From positions 27,545,558-27,609,557 of the forward strand of contig OX336336.1 in assembly GCA_946902875.1 (NCBI GenBank): DNA of 64,000 nt, written 5' to 3'. The notes beneath the pieces were generated by a model. The model saw nothing but the letters and a program-made list of their open reading frames with translations. It was not told the origin of the DNA and ran no database searches. The translations under genes and the position numbers were made by a program. Positions 61,901-64,000 of this stretch are shown here, in pieces. Position 1 is the first letter of the stretch; each line of letters begins with the position of its first letter. Source of the stretch: Nematopogon swammerdamellus (lineage: Eukaryota; Arthropoda; Insecta; Lepidoptera; Adelidae).

Positions 61901-63492
61901 TCAGCATGGATTATTGAGCCGACGACGCCCAAAATCATTCGGTTTAGAGCGGGGGACTGCGAATGCCGTGCCGGCGTGACAGATGCCTTTTTACGCTTCT
62001 CTTGAAAGATCCTAAGTCATACACTGAAGGAAACGTATCGGGATGAAGTGCATTTGAAGTCAGTTTCACAGTACGGAAGATAAAAGAAATAATGGAGCGC
62101 TTAGTCCGCACTTTAGGCAGCTCTACAGGCACGGACTGTATTGCACCACGGTTGATAGGAATGTGGTGTAATTGACTGACATTGTGTTTCTAGCAGGTAA
62201 CGTACGTAGCTATATGTCAGCCTCGGTAGCTCAGTGGTGCGGTCGATCGATCGTCGGTGGATGGATGGGTGACCGCTCGACCGTTGTAGGCTGACCGTGG
62301 TTTGGATTCCACGTTAAACTGTAGGTCGCTTCCCTTCTTACCTTACTAGGTGGTATGGTTTAGCCCGCCCGGGTTGGTACCACCGCACTGAGCGAAACGT
62401 CGGCCGAAACGGCTATGTAAATAGTTCGTGTTTTCCGTCCAGTTCAGTGTAGCGGACATGAAATGAAGGGAAGCACCGACATGACACCTAATTCACCAAG
62501 GGGTTATGGGCTGACATCACGGATGTTGTAGGTGATGTAGTCAACCTTGTCGGGTTCCATAAAAAAAAACCAAACGGGACGTTGCTTTGCCATTGTGAAG
62601 TTAGCTGTGCGACAAACTTCACAACACCTAACATAACCTACAAATTCAAGATGTCGCTCGTTTCAGTCTCAGTCGAGTGTGAGCACGGTGCCGGACGTCA
62701 TGTCGCCGATAGACGAGGAGGACGAACCGCCCGAGACGGCCGAACTTATGGAGAAAGGTGCCGTTTCTCTTCTCTTTTTTAGGGTTCCGTGTCCGTCGTG
62801 CGGAACTCTATTACTAAGCCTACGCCGTCTGTCTGTCTGTCTGTCCGAGGGCTGTATCTTTTCACAGAATATAAGTTATTATGGCAGATATAACAACAAA
62901 TAATAAAAATAAGAAAAAACCGGCCAAGTGCGAGTCGAACTCGCGCACCGAGGTTTCCGTGTCGCCATGTCATGGCTAGCGCCACTCACGCCATCTAGAT
63001 GGCGTGTTATGAAATTCTTTATTCTTTATTCTTTATTCATCATTCGTATGGTAGTACACTACGCTTGAATTTGTCCTGTTTAGTTTTTACAATCCGGTTT
63101 TTACAATGCTTCATATTAGTTAATAATGTCATGATTAGTTAAAATGCTTCACACTCTATTCGGTAGATGGCGCGCGCGCATACACTTTTTAGTTTCTTCT
63201 ATGGGAAGTGGGAACCCCTGTGAATTTTTTCCTTTTTTTCTTTTTTTTATTATTTGTTGTTATATCGGCCATAATAACACATATTCTGTGAAAATTTCAA
63301 CGGTTCACCTAGCTAGGTAGTACGGTTCAAGAGATACAGCCCTCGGACAGACGTACGGACGGACGGACGGACAGAGAGACAGACAGACAGACAGACGGCG
63401 TAGGCTTAGTAATAGGGTCCCTTACCGGATAAGGAACTCTAATTATATAATTTTATTTTCCTTTGAATCTATTAGCACTGAAAAAGTCCGAG
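25887..63492 (+). CDS. ABCC (MRP4-like) transporter gene, first half
   Basis: This is an ATP-binding cassette subfamily C exporter of the short MRP4-like type (no TMD0), a plasma membrane efflux pump for organic anions and conjugates in this family. Coding exons: 25887-25960, 31110-31355, 44491-44698, 46484-46709, 48812-48968, 49858-50107, 51142-51363, 56808-56975, 58121-58258, 60080-60247, 61228-61359, 62667-62757 and perhaps 63476-63492. All joins are GT-AG with matching phase; exons 1-12 give 693 codons plus one base. The first nucleotide-binding domain is intact: Walker A GPVGAGKS (455-462, split by intron 7), Q-loop Q491, signature LSGGQ (546-550), Walker B YLLDD (567-571) and H603. The Asp571 in place of catalytic Glu is normal for ABCC NBD1. 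TMD2 and NBD2 lie outside the window. Three exons carry tandem array copies. Lepidoptera have several MRP4-like ABCC genes; I cannot say which this is. Confidence 0.9.
26017..26694. mobile_element. TIR element T1 in ABCC intron 1
   Basis: About 80-bp near-perfect terminal inverted repeats beginning TATACACGGTGAACAAAAAA. It starts only 57 bp after the exon 1 donor. A GC-rich patch (GGCGGCGGCGCGGCGCGC) lies inside. No transposase, so non-autonomous. Confidence 0.75.
27050..27145. repeat. AACTAACTAAAGAT-type simple repeat
   Basis: Repeated ACTAAAGATAACTAACTAA units. The rest of 26700-27700 is AT-rich without a gene. Confidence 0.6.
27815..28330. mobile_element. PSI repeats and element D end
   Basis: 27830-27960 is a PSI copy with GACAGACAGACAGACAGACA. 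27975-28075 is the D-element 3' end (GAGTGGCCACTCGCTAATCC). 28095-28330 is an inverted PSI copy with GTCTGTCTGTCTGTCC. Confidence 0.5.
28430..28690 (+). mobile_element. PSI-family repeat, complete-looking
   Basis: Begins GCCATCTAGACGGCCTGAGT, has the tRNA-like CAAGTTCGACTCGCACTTGG and runs to GGGTTCCGTGCTGAATCCTA. Confidence 0.5.
28727..28978 (-). mobile_element. SINE S1 with internal deletion
   Basis: Tail (inverted GTTGTAGGTGATGTAGCCAA), then body, then the head side up to TGACCGCACCC. The middle is shortened. Confidence 0.65.
29310..29490 (+). mobile_element. SINE S1 3' part
   Basis: GGTGGTAGGGTTTATCCCGG through GTGTAGCCGGCACGG and a shortened tail CAGTTTCCATGAAAAAAAA. A TAGA tract follows at 29545-29566. 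Confidence 0.6.
29818..30715. mobile_element. TIR element T2 with 8-bp target duplication
   Basis: Arms of about 65 bp beginning GGGTCTGGGTCCGTGCTCCA. The flanks repeat GTCCAGAT at 29810-29817 and 30716-30723, the target size typical of the hAT superfamily. An inner inverted pair (30169-30211 and 30388-30433) encloses AT-rich sequence. No transposase. Confidence 0.8.
31110..31355 (+). CDS. ABCC exon 2
   Basis: Acceptor GTTTCCAG and donor CTATG|GTGAGT, phases 2 in and 2 out. It encodes [20 protein letters not shown], a charged region and the first membrane-proximal stretch ending in [14 protein letters not shown], which starts transmembrane helix 1. Residues 25-107. It is the first unit of the 252-bp array and the only one with an acceptor and uninterrupted frame. 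Confidence 0.88.
31356..33256 (+). pseudogene. Tandem array of degenerate ABCC exon 2 copies, 252-bp period
   Basis: Seven full copies end (donor side) at 31607, 31859, 32111, 32363, 32615, 32867 and 33119, each exactly 252 bp apart. An eighth is cut off near 33256. Each unit joins the first 18 or so intron bases (GTGAGTGAAG) to exon 2 from TATTCC(A/G)CACGGG on, so the acceptor and first codons are missing. All copies read GATGACCCC for GATGACC, a 2-nt insertion that shifts the frame. The donor and the codons for the membrane segment stay almost unchanged. Proteins called here starting MSSP are frame-shifted shadows. Confidence 0.85.
33390..33610. mobile_element. LC-family LINE-derived segment
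   Basis: TATATCCGGTTCGATTACTC ... ACTTCGCAAGG ... GAGCCTTTGTCAAACTTTGA. Same family as 6540-6800 and 42080-42290. Confidence 0.5.
33764..35340. mobile_element. TIR element T3 in ABCC intron 2
   Basis: Long inverted ends begin CCGGAAAGCTCGAAAGCA and match for about 80 bp, with further paired stretches (ATCTCGAAAACGGTGC, AGGAAAAACTGTTCAATT). The middle holds another inverted pair built on CTCACTTGCCTAC and GTAGGCAAGTGGG (34355-34465). No transposase found. Confidence 0.7.
35878..36345. mobile_element. CQ-family repeats, inverted pair
   Basis: ACCGACTTCAAAAAAAGG and AAAAACAGCCTTCACAAATG, then AACCCTAGAGTTGAAG; followed by the forward AGCACCGCCTTCAACTCTAG version. Confidence 0.5.
36600..36735 (-). 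mobile_element. Short repeat with CATACATACAGACAGACG
   Basis: The GTGAGCCACAAGCACTACTC to GTTCCGGAGCC segment matches 54880-54990 inverted, with a (CATA)n tract between. Confidence 0.45.
36866..37106 (+). mobile_element. SINE S2, head missing
   Basis: CCCTTGCCCCTTACTAGGTG to GCCACCCATACCGGATTACA and an A-tail. Confidence 0.75.
37265..37470 (-). mobile_element. SINE-like S3b, 5' part
   Basis: Inverted head H3 and start of body b (GGCACGGTACTTCCACCG on the minus strand). Confidence 0.65.
37655..38275 (-). mobile_element. SINE-like S3a split by an AT-rich insertion
   Basis: 37655-37910 is tail and body; 38190-38275 is head H3. The intervening AT-rich 280 bp end in GATTTGATTTGATA. Confidence 0.55.
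38383..38512 (+). mobile_element. SINE-like S3b, 5' part
   Basis: GTGTGAGGCCGATACTTAAA, the CTGCGTCTCTCCCCGTGCAC head and the start of body b. Confidence 0.6.
38664..39062 (-). mobile_element. SINE S2, full length
   Basis: tRNA-like head at 38995-39060 (box A-like GGCCGAGTGGTTT, box B-like GGTTCGAATCC on the minus strand), S2 body and terminal A-tail at 38661-38668. Confidence 0.82.
39440..40078 (-). mobile_element. LINE L2, ORF2 C-terminal end
   Basis: Minus-strand codons [20 protein letters not shown] and then [20 protein letters not shown], characteristic of the thumb and C-terminus of jockey/CR1-type ORF2. A frameshift near 39850 breaks the frame. The 3' end finishes in a T-run (A-tail) at 39434-39456. 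Confidence 0.75.
40440..40815. mobile_element. PSI-family repeats
   Basis: ACCGGCCAAGCGCGAGTCGA head and the GACAGACGGACAGACAGACG tract ending CCCATACGACGGGTACGGAA. Confidence 0.5.
41054..41265. mobile_element. Short GC-rich TIR element T7
   Basis: Ends AGGCTCAATCCACACTGGGA and, inverted, TCCCAGTGTGAATTGAGCCT. The interior is GCGGCGCGG-rich. MITE-like with no coding. Confidence 0.6.
41409..42064. repeat. Three tandem copies of a 220-bp repeat
   Basis: Each unit begins TGCCCGCGGCTCCGCCCGCT and ends in CAGACGTTGGATTTTATTAT. Copies start at 41414, 41634 and 41851. The third has a small internal duplication (CAACTATAG). Confidence 0.85.
42815..44460 (+). pseudogene. Two truncated tandem copies of ABCC exon 3, 838-bp period
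   Basis: Copies start at 42815 and 43653; the working exon starts at 44491, exactly 838 bp apart each time. The first two copies match the working exon with its acceptor (TC(A)GGCCTCTAAT) through AACTTGGGG, then change to AAAAATAAAAAG, losing the last 57 nt and the donor. They would encode the membrane segment and stop at KNKKTGT. Each 838-bp unit also contains the TIR element T5. Units 1 and 2 are nearly identical, implying recent duplication. Confidence 0.8.
43103..43459. mobile_element. TIR element T5 (second copy at 43941-44297)
   Basis: Ends AAGGTGCTTCGTTATTTATG and inverted CATAAATAACGAAGCACCTT, arms about 58 bp. Duplicated along with the exon 3 fragment, so its insertion predates the duplication. 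Confidence 0.75.
44491..44698 (+). CDS. ABCC exon 3
   Basis: Acceptor TTGCCTCAG, donor AAG|GTGAGT. The G completes Trp107; then [39 protein letters not shown] and [10 protein letters not shown]: transmembrane helices 1-2 of TMD1 and the LVYRK coupling motif. Phase 0 at the end. Confidence 0.88.
44715..45520 (-). mobile_element. LINE L1 3' tail split by TIR element T4
   Basis: 44715-44741 and 45326-45520 are the inverted L1 3' region. 44742-45325 is a 584-bp element with ends GGGTGGATCAACTTTTTCTT and the target duplication AATT (44738-44741, 45326-45329). The uninterrupted order is visible at 19795-19830. T4 contains a long hairpin at 44868-45006. Confidence 0.8.
44868..45006. repeat. Long near-perfect palindrome inside T4
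   Basis: Arms of about 60 bp (TGCACTTACCTCGGCCCGCG and complement) around a loop of about 20 bp, with very few mismatches. Confidence 0.85.
45535..45700. mobile_element. Repeat T8, half copy
   Basis: TTAAGGGGTGGTACTAGGCA to TGTAATGTAATCTTCTAAAT. The reverse complement is at 49595-49850, where an RTE fragment is inserted in it. Confidence 0.55.
45815..46240 (-). mobile_element. LINE L1 3' tail
   Basis: Closely matches 19785-20215, beginning with the TTTATTGTTTATTG tail. It is followed by an L2 fragment. Confidence 0.75.
46250..46455 (+). mobile_element. LINE L2 3' fragment
   Basis: TTTCCCCCAAGTACAGTCTC to TGTGTCGCACTTTCAATAAA, the same 3' end as L2 at 39440. It ends about 30 bp before ABCC exon 4. 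Confidence 0.7.
46484..46709 (+). CDS. ABCC exon 4
   Basis: Acceptor AATTGCAG, donor CAAG|GTATTC, phase 0 in and 1 out. It encodes [20 protein letters not shown] then MSNDVNRFD, the ABCC intracellular helix motif, then two membrane helices ([31 protein letters not shown]). Residues 177-251. Confidence 0.9.
46765..47133 (-). mobile_element. SINE S1, full length
   Basis: tRNA-like head at 47060-47133, body and tail. The A-tail is at 46758-46770, within ABCC intron 4. Confidence 0.82.
48150..48455 (-). mobile_element. LINE reverse transcriptase fragment
   Basis: Minus strand reads [20 protein letters not shown] then YADD, the RT palm with catalytic aspartates, then a damaged region. A further scrap of the same 3' sequence lies at 47335-47420. 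Confidence 0.7.
48494..48775 (+). mobile_element. SINE-like S3a with internal deletion
   Basis: GTACCGTGTGGGGCCGGTCC to GTCAGTTTCCATTAAAAATA. About 40 bp of the body around the CACCGCACTG block are missing. It ends about 35 bp before ABCC exon 5. Confidence 0.75.
48812..48968 (+). CDS. ABCC exon 5
   Basis: Acceptor TGCGCAG, donor GCAA|GTCAGT, phase 1 in and 2 out. It encodes [20 protein letters not shown], then [20 protein letters not shown], the conserved ABCC cytoplasmic loop (IKMYAWE) between TM4 and TM5. Residues 252-304. Confidence 0.9.
49125..49563. mobile_element. GC-rich inverted-end element T9
   Basis: Ends GAGGAATTATGTT(T)CACTAGAGCT and, inverted, AGCTCTAGTGGAACATAATT. The inside is GC-rich with repeated GCGAGGCGGGAAGCGAGCGG-type units (49205-49350). 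No protein recognised. Confidence 0.5.
49595..49850. mobile_element. Repeat T8 copy with RTE insertion
   Basis: Reverse of 45535-45700, split at about 49625-49710 by an RTE-like 3' end (GTGGTGGCGTGCCTTGGGAG). It ends 8 bp before ABCC exon 6. Confidence 0.5.
49858..50107 (+). CDS. ABCC exon 6
   Basis: Acceptor CCCGTAG, donor GAG|GTTGGT, phase 2 in and 0 out. It encodes [20 protein letters not shown], membrane helices 5-6 ([30 protein letters not shown]) and [10 protein letters not shown] leading to NBD1. Residues 304-387. Confidence 0.9.
50180..50695 (-). mobile_element. SINE S1 interrupted by SINE S2
   Basis: 50180-50212 is the S1 tail and 50463-50695 the rest of S1. 50213-50455 is an S2 copy lacking its head. 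The break falls inside the S1 motif CTACATCACCTACAACATC. Confidence 0.65.
50750..51141 (+). repeat. 46-bp tandem repeat carrying nine exon 7 acceptors
   Basis: Each unit holds CTAGTTAGACGTCGCTATTT then GCAG|GAGTTCCTCCAACT and AGAAGAG. The acceptor AG ends at 50773, 50819, 50865, 50911, 50957, 51003, 51049, 51095 and 51141, always 46 bp apart. The ninth is the real exon 7 acceptor. Using any of the first eight would add 46 nt per unit and reach an in-frame TAG ten codons in ([13 protein letters not shown]). Confidence 0.9.
51142..51363 (+). CDS. ABCC exon 7 (NBD1 start, Walker A)
   Basis: 74 codons in phase 0, donor GGGAAG|GTGAGT. It encodes [15 protein letters not shown], a linker, the A-loop strand [10 protein letters not shown], and [14 protein letters not shown], the Walker A loop, whose final Ser comes from exon 8. 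Residues 388-461. Confidence 0.92.
51600..51992. mobile_element. SINE S2 (+) abutting SINE S1 (-)
   Basis: 51623-51805 is plus-strand S2 body up to AGTATAGCCAGCAA. 51806-51992 is inverted S1 body and head ending GCTACCTAGG. Confidence 0.65.
52278..52462 (+). mobile_element. SINE S1 3' part
   Basis: GAATGAAAGGTCGCTCGAAA to CAACAGTTTCCATATAAAAA. The tail contains a small duplication near ATCATGGATGGG. Confidence 0.65.
52533..54770 (+). repeat. Segmental tandem duplication in ABCC intron 7
   Basis: Three related blocks in direct order. Corresponding points AGAGTGGCCA lie at 52693, 53581 and 54319 (spacing 888 and 738 bp). Each block carries an element D 3' end and ATTCTTTACTCAATATGAAG. An LB fragment sits at 53285-53405 and a longer D portion with broken ORF at 54070-54300. 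Confidence 0.75.
54775..54845. repeat. TCTCTAC/TCTTC simple repeat
   Basis: Irregular repeats of TCTTCTCTATC followed by a TGTATGTA tract at 54870-54895. Confidence 0.8.
55040..55214. repeat. Purine-rich GGGAGA tract ending in poly(G)
   Basis: Nearly pure purine on the plus strand, ending in a run of G at 55193-55209. The proline-rich ORF on the other strand is low complexity. Confidence 0.85.
55305..55565 (+). mobile_element. Small repeat with inverted ends
   Basis: TATACACGGTGTTGCAACCC to GAGCAACTGCAACACCGTAT: inverted ends around ATACACGGTGTTGCA. It is the uninterrupted relative of the element split at 10367-10970. Confidence 0.65.
55727..56530 (+). mobile_element. SINE S1 scraps and GA repeat
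   Basis: 55727-55830 and 56450-56530 are plus-strand S1 pieces. 56150-56285 is a GAGAGAGCTATT-type simple repeat. Nothing else is recognised. Confidence 0.55.
56555..56782 (-). mobile_element. SINE S1, 5' half
   Basis: Inverted body and head ending GAGCTACCGAGGCTGA, 26 bp before the ABCC exon 8 acceptor. Confidence 0.75.
56808..56975 (+). CDS. ABCC exon 8 (NBD1 Q-loop)
   Basis: 56 codons in phase 0, acceptor GTTGCAG, donor AAG|GTGCGC. It begins [16 protein letters not shown], completing Walker A, then [20 protein letters not shown] with Q-loop Gln491. Residues 462-517. Confidence 0.92.
57010..57160. repeat. GGGA tandem repeat
   Basis: About 35 units of GGGA/GAGA on the plus strand. Poly(C) follows at 57216-57233. 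Confidence 0.88.
57195..58087 (+). mobile_element. Three-level nest: S1 > S3c > LINE L3
   Basis: S1 tail pieces lie at 57199-57215 and 57988-58087. Into S1 went an S3c copy (from 57235), flanked by about ACCTAGTTC on each side. Into S3c went LINE L3 (57386-57896), flanked by GGGGTAGCTGGAG at 57373-57385 and 57897-57909. The intact S3c at 2128-2379 confirms the join. The L3 ORF2 end contains a short duplication around ACTAAATAAGCA that breaks its frame. Confidence 0.85.
58121..58258 (+). CDS. ABCC exon 9 (ABC signature)
   Basis: 46 codons in phase 0, acceptor GGCGCAG, donor CAG|GTGAGT. It encodes [18 protein letters not shown], then [20 protein letters not shown], with the signature LSGGQ at 546-550. 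Residues 518-563. Confidence 0.93.
58676..59064 (-). mobile_element. SINE S2, full length
   Basis: tRNA-like head at 58995-59064, whole body, A-tail at 58676-58684. In ABCC intron 9. Confidence 0.82.
60080..60247 (+). CDS. ABCC exon 10 (Walker B, D-loop, H-loop)
   Basis: 56 codons in phase 0, acceptor CGCACAG, donor AAC|GTACGT. It encodes [20 protein letters not shown] then [20 protein letters not shown]. Walker B aspartates are at 570-571 and the switch histidine is 603. Residues 564-619. Confidence 0.93.
60600..60760 (+). mobile_element. Interspersed repeat with CCCCCGACGCAAAAAGAG
   Basis: Contains GTCTGTCTGTGGCATCGTAG and AAACGGATGAGCGGATTTGG, a repeat type common in moth introns. A GC-rich palindromic stretch with CCGCCCGACGGGCCGTCGGG follows at 60890-61075. 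Confidence 0.4.
61228..61359 (+). CDS. ABCC exon 11
   Basis: 44 codons in phase 0, acceptor CATTCAG, donor CAG|GTTGGT. It encodes [20 protein letters not shown], an acidic run, and [11 protein letters not shown]: the end of NBD1 and the start of the linker. Residues 620-663. Confidence 0.88.
61400..61815 (-). mobile_element. SINE S1, full length, next to a plus-strand S1 head scrap
   Basis: 61428-61815 is a complete inverted S1. 61401-61424 (CAGCCTCGGTAGCTCAGTGG) is a plus-strand S1 head directly against its A-tail. Confidence 0.78.
61862..62185 (-). mobile_element. LINE 3' end related to L2
   Basis: Minus-strand codons [19 protein letters not shown] and a 3' region with GCGCCAAGTGTCTCGCGTAT. 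Diverged from the L2 copies. Confidence 0.6.
62216..62572 (+). mobile_element. SINE S1, full length, plus strand
   Basis: Head CAGCCTCGGTAGCTCAGTGG with box A-like TAGCTCAGTGG, a box B-like GGTTTGGATTCC, the body with CTTACTAGGTGGTA, and tail GGGTTCCATAAAAAAAA. The best reference copy in the window. Confidence 0.85.
62667..62757 (+). CDS. ABCC exon 12 (linker)
   Basis: Acceptor CGTTTCAG, donor AAAG|GTGCCG, phase 0 in and 1 out. It encodes [20 protein letters not shown] then [10 protein letters not shown], an acidic linker of the kind preceding TMD2 in MRP4-type proteins. Residues 664-693. Confidence 0.8.
62780..63440. mobile_element. PSI-family repeats
   Basis: Inverted copy at 62780-63010 and a plus copy at 63110-63440 with GACGGACGGACGGACAGAGA, separated by an LC scrap at 63015-63110. 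63500-64000 shows no gene I recognise. Confidence 0.5.
63476..63492 (+). CDS. Possible 17-nt ABCC microexon
   Basis: TTTGAATCTATTAG precedes CACTGAAAAAGTCCGAG, followed by GTATGC. The leftover G of exon 12 plus these bases read A-L-K-K-S-E and restore phase 0, giving a basic stretch after ELMEK. It is short, so chance is possible; the next exon is outside the window. Confidence 0.35.
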
Positions 63493-64000
63493 GTATGCTT
63501 ATATGTATGACACAACAGACAATCCCGGGCACACACTTGTGTTTACATTCGGCAATCTCTCGAGTGTTTGTTGTGACTAATGAGACGACAAAAGGCTTAG
63601 TCGTTCTTGGAGTTAGATATTATTATTTGCCAAGTGAGTGGTTTTACTATTTTAACACAGTTTACGAAATGCAAATAAGTGCTTGTATATACAGGGTGTA
63701 TCAGGATAGGTTTTCGAAACTTCAGGGTTCGAAAGGGGCCCATATTTGAAGACGAAAAGCGATGAAACTTTTTCCCAAATTCGATCATTTTACAGTACTT
63801 TTTGGTGAAAATCTATTCTTCAAGATTTGGTGGATGGTTAACGTCCGCCTTTATTAAATAAAAAATAAATTCTAACTCATGAATAAAAATTGGTAGGTTG
63901 CATACATAACTAGTACAATTGACCTGCGTGTAGGTAAACTCCAAACACTGAAAGTTCAATGACCTCAAAAGAAAAAGAGGACTGAATTAGTTCACTGCAC

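Overview
The window looks like a piece of a moth or butterfly (Lepidoptera) nuclear genome. It is AT-rich, its genes are split into small exons with long introns, and most of it is interspersed repeat: tRNA-headed SINEs, 5'-truncated non-LTR retrotransposons and terminal-inverted-repeat elements. I saw no bacterial operons, CRISPR arrays, rRNA genes or free-standing tRNA genes. All identifications come from reading the sequence; no database search was run.

Two protein-coding genes lie head to head, transcribed away from each other. On the minus strand (about 76-14667) is a DZIP1-type gene, a ciliary basal-body/transition-zone protein. Six coding exons are visible, joining into 489 in-frame codons: the DZIP1 N-terminal domain, one C2H2 zinc finger and a long coiled coil. 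The gene runs off the left edge. A perfect RFX X-box lies about 190 bp upstream of its ATG, as expected for a ciliary gene. On the plus strand (25887 to beyond 62757) is an ABCC (MRP4-like) transporter gene. Twelve coding exons, plus one possible 17-nt microexon, join in phase and encode the N-terminus, the first transmembrane domain, a complete first nucleotide-binding domain and the start of the linker. The second half lies beyond the right edge.

Layout: 1-14670 DZIP1 exons in repeat-filled introns; 14670-25500 intergenic, with a CpG-rich block followed by a small ORF (16180-16860), a jockey-like LINE with a reverse transcriptase reading frame (19785-21490) and inverted-repeat elements; 25500-63492 the ABCC gene.

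The most striking feature is that four coding exons in these two neighbouring genes are each embedded in local tandem arrays. DZIP1 exon 5 occurs 4 times at a 219-220 bp period. ABCC exon 2 is followed by 7 full plus 1 partial degenerate copies at an exact 252 bp period. ABCC exon 3 is preceded by two truncated copies at an exact 838 bp period. The splice acceptor and first codons of ABCC exon 7 are repeated 9 times at an exact 46 bp period. In every ABCC array only one copy fits the reading frame, so the others look like decoy or pseudo-exons. A second theme is a modular set of SINE-like elements that share bodies but carry different heads. Several insertions can be read directly because target-site duplications and uninterrupted copies occur in the same window.
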